Source: Rhabdornis inornatus
Lineage: Eukaryota; Chordata; Aves; Passeriformes; Rhabdornithidae
Assembly (NCBI GenBank): GCA_013397075.1
Contig: VWZS01000636.1
Coordinates: forward strand, 245,610 to 309,609
Direction: 5' to 3'
Length of the DNA: 64,000 nucleotides
Numbering within the stretch: position 1 is the stretch's first letter; each line of letters opens with the position of its first letter. Positions 1 to 12,900 of the stretch are shown here, one piece after another. The translations under genes and the position numbers were made by a program. The notes beneath the pieces were generated by a model. It worked only from the letters and a program-made list of their open reading frames with translations. It ran no database searches and was not told where the DNA came from.

Positions 1-1094
1 TGACAGCAAGACTGGATACAATGAAGGAATAATTCTGGATAAATTTATTTTAAATGTCATCATGTCAAAATGGTTAAAGAATTTATCAGCTTCTGAACTG
101 ACCATGTAACAGGTGGGGTCATGGTGCAACTGCGAGGGGGGGTTTCCCCTTGCAACAACCTCACTGGTTTAACCAGGTTACAGTGTAGCTGTAATAATAA
201 ATGGGATGGGTGCGATGGTGTGCCTGAGATATCTTTTTAATCCATTCGTAACCACATGGTCCGAGTGGCAGCATTCAAAGACCAGGGGGAGGCGTTGAGT
301 TAACAATACATAGGGATACCTGAGGGCAAGGGCCCAATCAGAAACGAGAACTAGGGATATGTCTGGGCATGCCCTTACATGTCTTTAGTCCCACGATTTT
401 AGGTGACAGCCTCTGCATCTGCAGGGCAGGGGCCAGACCTAATGTCTAAGGCCTTGCTTTTTAACAGCCCACCTCCCAGGGTCTTAGATTTATGCCCTCT
501 GTGTAGGGAATTTGGGTTAAATCTTGGACTATCTTAGCCATATCAATTACCACAGGGTCAGCAATGGCAAAACTGGTTTTAGTAATTCTCTTGCAACATT
601 ATGAACGCAAAGAACTTTCTGCAGAAGCTGTGGAATCTAGAAACATTCTGTTGGGCAATTTGACAGAAAACAATAGTATTGCACGGAATTAAAATGCTTT
701 TCTAGGCTTAAAAATAGCCAGCATTAAATAGGTGATACTGCATAGGTCTGTCACTTGGACAATATAGTCACAGAATTTATTACTCAACACTTGTATTCTG
801 ATGTTTCCACTCCTTAATAATTCAAATTGCTTGCCAAACATAAGGAAACCTAAATTCCAAAGATAATCCAATGCTGTGTCAAAGAGGAATCAATCATTTT
901 CCAATAGATGATATTCAGGAAATATGCTTGCCAGAATCTCAGCATGAGGCAATGAAGTCTCTGTAGCTGAAAGCAGAGGGCAACTTATTTTACACAGTTC
1001 CTCAGCATGATTCAGTTTTCCTATACCCAGTATCTACTTTGAAGTAACCATAACTGTTTCATCTTGTTTTCTGTGTTCATAATGTTGGAATATT
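1..1094. other. Intergenic, no gene recognised
   Basis: No coding exon or repeat family could be assigned. The part from about 120 to 480 differs from its surroundings. It has several CpG dinucleotides and a CCAAT-type motif near 329, which would suit an old LTR or regulatory remnant, but no terminal repeats or poly(A) signal arrangement could be fixed. The remainder is ordinary AT-rich sequence. Confidence 0.5.
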
Positions 1095-1660
1095 ACAGAA
1101 TTGCAGAATCACTAGGTTGGAAGAGACCTTCAAGATCATAGAGTCCAACCCATGCCCTAACACCTCAACTAAACCGTGGAACCAACTGCTGTATCCAGTA
1201 TTTTTTTAAACACATCCAGGGATGGTGACTGCACCACCTTCCCGGGCAGATAATTCCAGTACTTGATCACTCTTTCCATTAAAAACTTTTTCCTAATATC
1301 CAACCTGTATTTCCCTTGACACAGCTTGAGACTGTGTCCTCTCGTTCTGTTAGTTGCTGCTTGGAGAAAGAGACCATCCCCCACATGACTACAACCACCT
1401 CTCAGGAAGTTGTAGGGAGTGATAAGGTCACCCCTGAGTCTCCTTTTCTCCAGGCTGAACAACCCCAGCTCCCTCAGTCATTTCTCATAGGATTTGTATT
1501 CCAAACCCCTCACCAGCCTTGTTGGCCTTCTCTGGACATGCTCAAACCTCTCAGCATCTTTCCTAAACTGAGAGGCCCAGAACTGGACACAGCACTGAAG
1601 GTGCGGGCTCACCAGTGCCAAGTACAGGGGAAGAATGACCTCCCCTGTCCTTTCTTCATT
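1095..1660 (-). mobile_element. CR1 LINE, 3' end with ORF2 C-terminus
   Basis: A 5'-truncated CR1 retrotransposon on the minus strand. Its 3' terminus is at the low-coordinate end, where degenerate octamer units (acagaatt, gcagaatc) mark the CR1 tail. Reading inward on the minus strand gives the conserved C-terminal part of ORF2, including FSLEKRRLRGDLI, RTRGHSLKLCQGKYRLDIRK and YWNYLPGKVVQSPSL, with a stop near 1169. The same frame continues upstream through PHLQCCVQFWASQFRKD but is broken by an in-frame TGA at 1478-1480, where the family has a sense codon. The copy is therefore dead. CR1 ORF2 encodes endonuclease and reverse transcriptase; only the tail after the polymerase is present here. 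Confidence 0.93.
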
Positions 1661-1801
1661 TATTTACCTTTCTTCATTTCCAGCTCTCAACTACAGAGCT
1701 TGTTAGTGGCTCATACTTAGGAATTTATATACATGGAGGATATTAGCATGGATTAGATTACCCATTTGTGTCTTCTGTGAGTGCAGACTCCCAGAGTCCC
1801 T

Positions 1802-1925
1802 CAGGTAGGGAGGGATCTCAGGTGGTCTCTGCTCAAAGAAGGGTCAGCGCTGAGTTCAGACCACATTGCACAAGCCTGTGTCCTTTTAGGCCTTGAAAGC
1901 CTCCAGGGCAAAACCCTCTTCTTGG
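1802..1925 (-). mobile_element. Probable CR1 3'-end fragment
   Basis: The stretch resembles the reverse complement of a bird CR1 3' region, in wording such as gctcaaagaagggtcagcgc, ttcagaccacattgcac and ccttgaaagcctccagggc. No octamer tail is visible, and the match fades on both sides. It may be a separate CR1 subfamily from the copy just upstream. The similarity is recalled, not computed. Confidence 0.5.
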
Positions 1926-3984
1926 TACCCTCCTCCTGCACCCCAAGAGGTTACACTGAGGTCCCACCCCAGATCACCCTGCCAGGTTATTTTGTCCTGA
2001 GGAACCTGGGTGAGCAGTGCTGTACAGCTGAATGTTCAGGCAGCTTTAGAACACAAATATTCACAGACTTCCTCTACTTCTGGTCATGCCTTCCCCATGT
2101 CTTGTATCATTGTTACTGCTTGATGCCCTGGAGAACAGCATCTCAAGGAGGGCTAGCAGACACCTATGGAGTCTCCCTCTTGAACTAAAGAATTATATTT
2201 AAGATTGGAATGTCTCTGGGGAGTGCTAACACATCACACTCATGATAGTGGCATAACATGTGTGAATCTTGTGTGTGAGAAGAAAAGATTTAAAGGAGCC
2301 AGAAATAAAGAAAAGTTCCATTAGCCATTTGCTAAAAGTGACTTGTCCTTGTTTTCCACTCCAAGAGCTGTGGACTTGGACAGGCAACAGAGGAAACCTT
2401 CCCTTCCCAGAAATTTTAACCAAGCTGAATGAATTTCTGTGAGAGAGCTGAAGTGGTTGACAATGATGGGAAAGATAATCAATGCTAGGGTGAATTCTTT
2501 GCTTCACTGACTCAGACATTGCCTCAATACTGAATGTTACATTCAGTACTTGCAAGATTCCAGCACAACCTTTGTGGCTTTCCCCAATGGTTTTCTTCAC
2601 TGAATATCCATTCCTGGTAGGGCCGAAGTGGAAACAGGGGAAGAGAGGCATGCACCATTAGATACAAGTAATATGGACCCCCACATTTGAACATGTGCTC
2701 CTTGATAAAGTACAGCAAAACGTTATAAACTAGGCATGAATAAATTCAAGCTGGAAAGTAGGGGCTGTCTAACTGTTAGAGTAAGGGGATCTTGCAACAC
2801 CCTATTCATAGGAGCAGCGGGAGGCAAAACAACATGTTTAAGATGGAGCAACCCTGTTCTTGTGAAAGGCAAGTGTACTAAGACCTGACCTTTGTGGTCC
2901 GAGAAATCCTAGTGCTCTCTTGATTGGTAGGAAAGGTGAATTTAAGAAAGCTGCCTATTCATACAGAGAAAAACAAATTAATTTCCCTTTATTTTGTAGA
3001 TTATTATAATGGATTAATGTAATGTGAGTGAGCGAGAAAACACTCATAGCTTCAAATGTGGAGTACTTCCCCAAAACAAGCAATGTAGCTGTTCCATGTT
3101 TTTAATTTGGCTTGTGCTTACTGGAGCCCTGGGAATATTTTCTTTGCCTAATTAAGCATCTTTTATAACCAAATGTATGATGAGAAGTGCCATGTTTCTG
3201 GGCTCTTTGTTTTTTACAAACAATCCTAGCAACAAAATCTTCCAAAAGCAGATGTGTTATACTTATCTGCAATTGGGTAAACAAGTCTTGGATTTTGGGG
3301 TTTGGGATTTTGTGACCTGCTTGTGCCACAACAGCTACCAATGTCTAAGACATGTAATGAGGTTTCAGTTTGGCTCATACACACATATAAAATCCACAAA
3401 TGTTAAAAATGTGACTGCCAGAGGACTTACCCTTGTCTCTTATACTGCCAGCCCTGGCCCAATTTAAGGGCTGCAACAACCTCCCCATATTTCTGTGTGA
3501 GTGCTCAACCAAACCTGTTTCATGTCTGGTGGACCTTCTCCTGAGGGTGGTCTTCAGCTGCTGGGCTGAAAATTGGTGATATGCTACTTATTGTCAGGGT
3601 GCATTTTTGGAAATTAAATTTATTTCTGATATGAAATGCTAGTCAAGATGGTCCTTCTACAGAAGGTCTAACTGGTTGCTGTTCACCACAACTATTAATT
3701 ACCTTTCTCTGCTCTTAGTTGTATGCCAAGCAAATTTAATTTCCTATAGTCATAGATTTTGTGGGCAAAGCAAAAGCAGTAGGTATCATACATTTTAAAC
3801 ATAACACTCATAAATAGGCTAGAGAAGCATGGTCAAGACAAATGGAAGATCCTGGGGTGGAGCAAAGCTTCCAGAGAATCACATAATCTGTGGAGTCAAA
3901 TGAATGCAGTGAGCAGAGTTTCACAGGGATTTAATATGAGTGTGATACAATGCAGTATTTCCAGGTCTGACCCAAAGACAGAAT
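1926..3984. other. Intergenic, nothing recognised
   Basis: AT-rich sequence with only short chance reading frames on both strands. No splice-flanked exon, RNA gene or repeat family was recognised. Confidence 0.5.
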
Positions 3985-4710
3985 AAGGTATTGTACTAAA
4001 TGTGCAAATGACACCAAGCTGGTGAGAAGTGCAAGGTTTGACCTCAAAGAAATTTTGCCATATTGGGAACACATAATGGAAACAAAATGAAACAGATGAT
4101 TTCTTAATGGGGCAAGTGTGGGGTGTGTAGACACTGAGTGGAAACTAGACAGCACACCGGTAGGAAAGGGCCTACAAGCTGAACATGAGTCAACAGAATT
4201 GTAGAGCTACAACAAAAGCAAAAACTGGGCTCCATAGAGGATGGCCAATAAGACACATGGGTGGAAAAGCCCAAGCATTGTGCTACAGCTCAACCACAGC
4301 TGAAACTATGTGTAGCCGAGGGGCTTGCACATTAAGAAGGACATAACTACTTGGAAAGAGTACAGAGAAGAGTAATGACAAAGAGCATGAGCCTGGAAAA
4401 TACAGTCTCAGAAGAAAGGTTGGATTTATTTGTGTTTTTCCTGAAGAAGGAAGAAGGAATGGCTAATCAGGGACATCACAGGTTTCCAAACCAAGAAAAA
4501 CTGCTGATAAGGTGAAGAGAACAATCAGAACATCAACTAGGACACTAGCATGGGAAACAAAGAATGAGGTAACTGACCAGAGGAAAATATTTTGGAGACT
4601 GCTAGGAGCAGTCTGGTTAAATGCTGATCAGGAATGATGCAGCCAGAGCTGACCCAGTCATGGGACAGCAGAGATGAGTTAGACAGCCTGCTGAGGTGGA
4701 AATCACTGAC
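3985..4710 (+). mobile_element. Ancient CR1-like LINE fragment, ORF2 RT to 3' end
   Basis: A heavily decayed CR1-type fragment on the plus strand. Landmarks appear in the expected order: the reverse-transcriptase active-site region (gcaaatgacaccaagctgg at 4004, reading ANDTKL where the family has ADDTKL), then acaagctgaacatgagtcaa at about 4171, then ggaaagagtacagagaagag at about 4355, then a possible 3' end near 4676-4705 (gacagcctgctgagg). There is no open frame of useful length. The distance from the other CR1 copies suggests an older subfamily, more like those shared with non-avian reptiles. That age is inferred from divergence alone. Confidence 0.62.
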
Positions 4711-6350
4711 CTGGTAAAACAACAGTTGGAAATATGGGTGACAGCTCAAAGCTATTTTAAGAATGAGCTCATGCCACTTCAAAGAAATTACAGCTTCACA
4801 GCTCTTTTTCATGGCTGCCTGGAAATTCTGGGCAGTTATGCTCTGGGGAGATGGGGCTGTGTGATGCCATTTGAGAGCAATTGACAGAAAGCATGGTTTA
4901 ATGCTTGGCAATAAAAAGTTTTATTGTCTGGTTTAGTTACTCTCTTCTCACCATTGCGACATCAACAGGACAGCATTAATCTCCCAAGTCTTAGCTTGTA
5001 GTATTTCACCTTAAGAAAGAGAGAAACAGTGAAAAAGAGATATGAGTTTGGATTGGTTTACATTGCAGAGTATATGCAAATTAAGGTAAATGTGCAAAAA
5101 AGGGCACTGAACTGCACAGAAGTATGCTTCTTAAATAACTTCAGGCAGCCATCAACCATTACCACCACTTTGGGTATGTTCAATATGCTTGAGTTCCTTT
5201 CAGGTACCATTCAGGTTTCTCATAAAAATTGCACAACTTTGGGCGTTACAGGGAAAGAAAGTTCAGGATCAAGATCCTGTGGTCCACTGACCCAGGTAAT
5301 CACAGCTAGAGCTGCTCACAGCAACTCTTTGTGAGTTACTGTTCCCAAAGGTTTTGTTGGACAGGGCTCTCTCATGTTGTGAAAAGACCAAGAGGGGGGC
5401 ACTTTCATAAGCCCCAGAAACACATCTTTTGGGCCACGTTTCTGTGAAAAATAATATGTGACATGTAGTGAAACAGTGTCCCAAAAGAGCAAATGTGCAC
5501 AATGACGTAACAGCGCAAGTTCTTTCTATCAAACAGCTCTTGATAATGACTTGGGACAAAAAAGTGTCAAAAAACTTTGGGGAGTTGATGTGAAAAATAA
5601 CACATAAATAACTTTTAGTTAAAAATACTCTGATGTTACATATACCCACTATTCTTTTATTCTATTTTGATGGTTTTACATGAGGTGGTTTTTCTGAGGG
5701 CTGGAATTGTGCCTTTGTTGAAAATTTATTATGAATATTTGCTCATCAAGGTTTTACAAGGAGTATCTTTGAAGTTTGACCTCCATAATGACTATAAAAA
5801 GTCCTGAAAAGACAGAATCTAATCTGAGTGTTTTCAGAAGTTGCACAAAGATACAGCAACATGGAAGGATTGAGGTTAATCACAGAATTATATAGCCTTG
5901 TGGTCTTCCTCACCCATTATACCAGAGCAGGCTGCTACAACAGAGATGAAAGAGATTTCCTGAGTGGTATTAGCTTCAGTGTCAGCGAAATCAGCACATT
6001 ACATCCTGCAGGGGAAGGTATTGCTGAAGTGGTCAAGATGCTAAAGAGCTAACAGATTTACAGAGCTGGATAAGCAGGTTTTTACATCAAATTTCTGGAC
6101 TGAGAAGATGTGCAAATCCCTGGAATGCTTTCATTGGAACCAGATGGTACACAAGACAGGAAATATCAAGTGTGAAACCATTAAGAGAAGGAGTTCAAAT
6201 ACCAGCCATTGAGGTGGTAACATCTGGATGTTTAGTAAGCCTGTGTGGAAAGAAATTCAGAAGTCTGTTTGGGGCAGTATTTAATTTTCAGTTTAAAGAA
6301 GTTCGTAGATGATGGAAAAAAACCATTCACTTCTTGCAGTTTTTTGTTGT
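4711..6350. other. Intergenic, nothing recognised
   Basis: Low-complexity-free AT-rich sequence with short reading frames that resemble no family I know. No RNA gene or repeat was recognised. Confidence 0.45.
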
Positions 6351-6945
6351 TGTCCTGGTTTAGGGCAAATCTGGGGGAAAACCTCCGGAAGGAGCCCCCA
6401 GAAAGCAAACCCCCACGACTCCTCCCCCCACCACCGGGTTTGGGAAGAATTTTCTCAGAAAGAAGTGGAAAAACCCTGTTTATTTAACAAGGAAAACACT
6501 CCCCAGCACACACACAAAAATACTGAACAACACCAGATGACAAAAAAAACCTCCTTCACCACTCTGAAAGGATGACAAATTCAGAAAGTCTCTCCTGCGA
6601 GTGGTCGCCCAGTTATCGGTCTCCGGCGCTGGGGATGACTGCTGCTGATCACAAAATGCAGACTCCCGGTGTTTCTTGGCGTTTCCCAGGTCCCCATCCG
6701 GAACAGGTTCAGATGGTATAATTTTATTTAGGCAAAAGCAAAAAGTAGGAGCAAGCAAGCAAAGCAAGCAAGCAAGCAAGCAAAGCCAGCCTTTCCTAAA
6801 CACAGACTGTAGGGGAGGTGAGCCGGCCGACAACAAGACAAAACAAACCCTCACCCTCAGAGCCTGTCCCGAAAGCACAGAACACAACTCTAAGCACAAA
6901 CAGAACACATGATTGGGGATACGAGCACCATAACGTCACCCTAGG
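6351..6945 (-). mobile_element. Solo LTR of an endogenous retrovirus, copy 1
   Basis: This block of about 595 bp matches the block at 30931-31537 almost end to end, and both are flanked by unrelated DNA. On the minus strand it carries AATAAA poly(A) signals (complement of tttatt near 6479 and near 6722) and ends in CCAGGACA. The other shared end, ccctagg at 6939-6945, lies a few bases outside a TG..CA boundary, so the exact terminus is uncertain. No gag, pol or env sequence adjoins it, so it is a solo LTR left by recombination. A CAAG/CAAAG tetranucleotide array lies inside at about 6751-6785. The terminus resembles ERVL-type LTRs of songbirds, but that family call is tentative. No target-site duplication was found. 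Confidence 0.85.
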
Positions 6946-9900
6946 ACAAAACAGCAGTTTCTTTAATGAATAGCACCTTCTATATTCGAGTGTTGAAATT
7001 TTCCATCTCTTTGATAATTAACAGAATGAAGCTGATAAGTCTGTCTTTCAGCTCCATAATGCACTCCTAGACCTTAATGTGGTGGCCTCTTTTTCCCTCA
7101 ATTCATTCAGAACAGTGAAACCAGAGAATTTTGTTCACTGTAGTGTTAGCACCGAGTTTAAAACTGTGTATTTAAACTGGTGTATTTAAAACTGTTAATG
7201 GAAAGAAACCTTATTTCACAGTGTTCTGTAAGAAGAAGTTTGAGGTGATATGAATAATTTTGCTTCTGTATTTATGCCAGTTGACATTGCTTCTAACAGT
7301 AGTAATCCCTTAACTGCCCTCACTCAATGCTTGGAACTTAAGAACATTTTCATGTATTACATGACAATTTCTGTTGACTTTCTCTCCAGACATCAAGGTG
7401 TGATGAAAATTGTTTCATTGGCCTAAAATTTGACAGTCATTAGTCTGAGTTTCAGACCAACAAGAACGAGAAAATTGATGATCAGAAGTGCATCATCTTC
7501 CAGGTACATCTGGCACACTTCTATTTCATGTAACTTTCTGAACTTGCTGCTGTGTGGTTCCTTTGGGGAGCTCCTTATGTATGAGATACTTATTTTCTCT
7601 TTCTTTTCTTTTCTTTTGGAATAATAATAATAAAAAATTTGAAAAGAGTATTGTCTGTTTTACAAATGGGATGCTAAACCAGCAATCATTCATGTAATCT
7701 GCCACTGTAGATTTGGGAAGTCAAAAAAGAGTCTGAGTCAGCCAGGTCTCTGAGGTCTCAAATTGCATTGGTTTTCCTGAAGTCATGCTGAGCTCAAAAG
7801 GAATTTAGCTGCCTAAATAATTTTTCTTAATTTTGTCAGTAAACTCTCCAGATGTTTTAAAAATTGTGTTCTAGATAATGGAAGAACTACAATCTCTCTG
7901 TATTTCTATATAGAAATATAATCTTTTTATATTAGCACATAAAACCATCTGCAGATAACATGCCAGTAGTTATTTGGATAGCAGTAACACTATCAGACAA
8001 TAAATACTTTGTCACAGTTTCAGGTAAAATAATCCCCTTCTCCTAACTAATGCAAATGAAATTTTAAAAATAAATAAGTAGACCTCTGAGAGAGAGTTTT
8101 AATGCCTTGCTTGGATTTGCTACATTTCTCAATAGGAATCTGAAGGTGAAGCCCTTCCCTGTAATGGATGGAAACAAATAAAGACACAACGACCAGAACG
8201 ATAGAAAGAGACAAGCTTCTCTAAGTAACTGGGAAGCAAAGGGTGCAGGGAGAAATGTTTTGTTGTCCTAAAGTTGGTTTGAAGCAGTTTTTGAAAACAT
8301 TTTATGCTTTAATAATATGGCTGGGGGAGTGGGGAGTTTTTGCCTAGATTAAAACTGGAAGAATGATTCACTGCATGTCTGCAACTGTTCCTTGATCCCA
8401 GTTAAGTTTGACACAACTAATGCCCATGAGTCAGCAGAGGCTCTTTGAGATGTGCTTTGCCTGCCCTGTTTTGATACTGTTGCAGTAGGATCTTTACCCA
8501 AGTCTGGAAACTGGCTCCCAGCATTGCCTGTGTAAATTTTTCCTACCCACTATCAAATACCACCAGCTTCACCAAGAGAAGGGATCTATTACTACATCTG
8601 ATGATCTCTGCACTACAGCTGTACTAGTCTACAATTTACTGTCTATGTTCAGGACCCCAATACTCTTTATCATCTCTCTGTAGCCAAGATAACAGATGTT
8701 CCCATAGAGACTTTGGGGCACAATGTTGAAGATGAACATTTGGAGTAGCCAACATAGCCTAAAAAAGGACAGCTGTCATAACCAACAGTCATGCCATGGG
8801 AAGGTTTTGTGTGTCATGCTTGGAGGTTCCTTTATTCTCCTTGAATATTCATGTACTCTGTGCTTAAGTTTAAAAACCAGTTCTGCTTCTAAAATGATAT
8901 GATGTAATTTGGGGATGTGACAAAGTAGAAAATAAGGCAGCTCTTCCATGTATGGTGCAATGCTGCAATCACATTTTATATGTCTTTGTCTTGTTTGGTT
9001 CCAAGATTGCTCAGTCTCTGAGCTGCTTCAGCTTTCTATCTGGACTTGGCCTACAACTCCTTAGACAAGTGCTACCACATTTAAATTTTTGGCTAATGGA
9101 CAGGCATCTATCTTCTGGAGCCATTTTCCAAAGATGGTCATGAGCAAATGGTAACGGGAATACTTGGAAGCATACTTGGTTGTTGTACTGGCTACACTTA
9201 CGCAGAATTAGAATATTTTACAGTAGTTCTCATGACTTCTTTCAGTTGTATACCTACACCTACACCTTGCTTGTTGATTTGGGGTTTTTTTAAGGATGAG
9301 ACAGAGCTGTTGATGAACCTCTTACTAAACAGTCTTATCTATACTGGAGAGAATGCACTGCTGGCTGCCCTGCAAAAAAAAACAATCAAAATCATTTATG
9401 AGAGCCACTTTTCTCCAGACTTAAGTACCAGCCACCACCTACAATCAAAAATATTTTATATATGTGGCACATGGTCTTCTTCTTGGAAGAGAGATGTTAG
9501 AGAATAATATTACCAAATAATTCTATGTATGTAGAAGCAAGATTTACCAAGAGGCACAGCAAGTCAGCAACAGGTTTGGAACAGAGGGCATGGTTTTTAT
9601 GAAAAAGCAAGTATGGATTCGTCTTCCAGATTTCATTTCAAAGTACTCATTTTAATGTGAACTGATGGATAGTCGAGATAAGAAAGTTTTCAAATAAATC
9701 CTCATGTCTGTAGCGCTTGCTCTGTAGGTATTGATTGTAAGAAGTTGACGCTTAAAGTAAGATCAGCTTTGGGAATACAGAGTAAGGCGTTTAGGAGACA
9801 TTTGGCAGATGCTTAAAGAACTCAGCAACGCTCTTCAGAGGAAAGATTATCGGCTAAGGTTTTCATGTTGCAAAATCTTTTGAGTAGTTTTCCATGCCAG

Positions 9901-12900
9901 TTAGTCTGAGTAAGCAATATCTGGCAGTGATATCATCTGGAAAAGCAATGATTAAGGGGTTAGTTAACAGCCATGTCAATCACATAAAATCATTACTGTT
10001 GGTGATCACAAGTTTCTAGGGCAGAGCAATGGTTTTGTTTCTCAGCTCTTTCCTTTGGACTGATTTACCGTGATGCACTTAATCTACACCTGATGCTTTT
10101 CCTGAAATGGAAGACAGCACAGGATTCAGATCACAGCTGGGTGCAGAAGGCAACATCTTTTCACAGGACATCACATCCATCTGCTGGGAACCAAAACACT
10201 TATCCACTGAAAGTTCTGTAGAGTTTTGTAATACTGAGTTTTGTTTGTAAAGCCTGTAACAGGGTTGTAATTATTTGTCTTGGTCTCTGACTCTTCCTGT
10301 GGCATTCGTTTTACAGTCGTGGTCAGAACTGCATTCCTGTTCACTGATAAAGGATACAGTTTTTTTTTGTGGAGACAGGGAAAAAATCCACTGGCATTTG
10401 GCTTTCTGGCTTTCCTGAAGGTACAGAGTAAGTGTTGCATCTGATGTCAGGCTATACAGAAATGCTTTAGCTGCTGTTTCTTTGATTTATTATTGAGTGA
10501 ACAAAAACAGTGTCTCTAGAACAGATAATTTATTTTTAAAAAATCAGCACAAAACCCCCATATTTTTGAAATGCTTATGTAAAGGATTTTTATTTTTCTT
10601 TTTTTTTTTAATTGACTTCAAAATTTATAATCTCAAAGGCTGACACCGAGCACATCCTGCCCTGCCTGAGTTTACACTGCCCTTGAGCTTCCATCATGCC
10701 TTAAAAAATGAAGGAAAAGTATATCAGTTTCTACAGTCATGCTCTCTTTCATTCAACAACTCGAACAAATGTTTTTCGAAAAATGACAAATGCATTGTTA
10801 TTTAAAAAATAGGTATAGGAATTAATTCCATTTTGTCTGCTCACGACTTGTAGATTTAACACTCTTAACTTAAATTCTCTTTAAAATCTCACAGAATTCT
10901 AATTGTAAAAGGTTAAATCTTTACCAAAGCATGGCCTTACAAGAAAAATTGAGATCAAATTAAAAAAAAAAAAGTTCCTATACTGCAGTCTGGGATTCTT
11001 GTACTTCTTCAAGCCCAGCCTCCCATCTTTCTACTCTTCTAGAGCTTTGAGAGAAAGATTGGAGCACACCAAGCTAGTACTTTGGGAAAAGTTCTTTTAA
11101 CCTTTAAGGTAACTTTGCCAGTGTTGTAATTTCTGTTCTCTGAGGTTGTACTATGTGATAATTAATTTGCAGGAAGTTTTGGATGTCTCAGTGTTAAAAT
11201 ACTGGTTTTGTTAAAGCAGAAGACCTCATATGATTGCTAAATTTGCAGAACAAAAAGATTGAACAAACTGGTTTGTTTTCAAAGAGTATGTAAAAATAAA
11301 GTTTAAATATTATCAAAAGGTTATTTGAGAGGACTTTAAAAATACTCCTGCCAAAAAAAAATACCTTTAGAAGCTGATGGCAAGGTCAGTATTTAAAGTT
11401 CTTATTCTTTAACTTCCTTAGCAGAGTCTTCTCAGTACAAACAGAGACACCCTATAATTAGCCTTCCCCTCGGACTGTCCTCTCATAGTTCTGAAGAATG
11501 GTCAGAAGTCTTCATGAAGTACAGTAGAATTTTAATATGCAAAAAAATTATATAAGAATGATGGAGGTGAAACACTTATTCCATTAGAGGGTCCTATATT
11601 TTAAAAATAAATGGCCTTTTAAATGACACACAAGAATTTCCTTTCAGACTGGTCTTGTGAAATGTAGCGACTTTGTCTCTGTCATGGTTCGGGTTGGAGG
11701 CCTATCGGTAAATAATAAGTTTTTTTAGTTCTTATCCATTTTTTCCTTCAGATTCAGTCTAATCCTTCTGGGTTCCTTCTGGTGCAGCAATAATATTGCA
11801 GTAAGTGGTCTGTCTTCAGTGCAGAAGGAAATGGATTTTAGGAAATTACATTCAGCTATGCCTAACTTTTGCTGTCAGCTGACCTGCAACTATTTTTCCA
11901 TCCAAGCTGGCCATTAAAAGGACTTCTAATTCACTATTTTATCAGTCCATAAATCTCCTTATAATCTTGTTGACAGGTGCAGTCCTTGAAGGCATCCCCA
12001 GTGGCCTAGGGATATGCATATCATTGTCAGCCCTTTGTGGCCATGTTACAGACCAGCAGAGGAGAGGAAAAAGTAACCCTTCACACCATCACTGGAAAGT
12101 GCACGTTGTCAGGGATGCTCAGTACATCCCTTTTATTTTAAAAAGGTGTATTTGTGGTGGTGCTGACACTGGAGACACTTCCTGCAAGGACCTGTATCAT
12201 TCTTCTCATCTGGTACATGCTTTCTGAATCTGGGATGAAAAATAGCCAAAGGCTTCACTGCAATTCTTCTATTACTACCTGCAACCATAGCACAAAGCTG
12301 CACAAATATTGTTGCTGCACTGAAGAGTTTAAAAAGAAAATGTTAGAAATACGAGTTAGGAAATGTGTCTGTTTTGTACACTGGGACAAAAATTCACAGG
12401 CATGAGGCTAAAGGTGCTCTTGGTTTCTTGCCTGCCTGAGGATGACTGATCTACCCTGGTCAGAAAAGTTAGGGCTCAAATTTATTGCTTTGTATTGTAC
12501 AGTATGGAAACTTACACATGGAAACTTCTTAGGTTGTTGGAGGAAGCAAAATTAAATTTGAAGAGAATTCTTTATTTCCCTAATTATATACCCAGGTGCT
12601 TTACAGAGGTGGGTGAATGTTTTACTTCAGGTGGAGCAAAATATTTCCATATTAAATTACTGGTTATGAATTCAGAATGTGAATTTACATCAGCCACTGA
12701 GGTTATGTTTGGAGAAGCCGTTTAGGTTTAAAACTAAAATTTGCCTGACTTTTACAAGTCTCTGTTCTCTATACTCCCAGGATTTATACCATTTTTTTTC
12801 CTTCTTTTTAAAGTTGTCTTTCAATTTTGAATATTTTAATAAAAAACTTATTGCAGCTTTTGCATCTTTGATTTAGCCTGTGCTCTCAGGTGATTGAGGA

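Noticed and set aside
6480..6908. 142-codon minus-strand open frame and a similar one at 31035-31433
   Set aside because: Both lie within the LTR copies. The leucine- and cysteine-rich translation comes from the tetranucleotide array and pyrimidine-rich LTR sequence, not from a viral gene.
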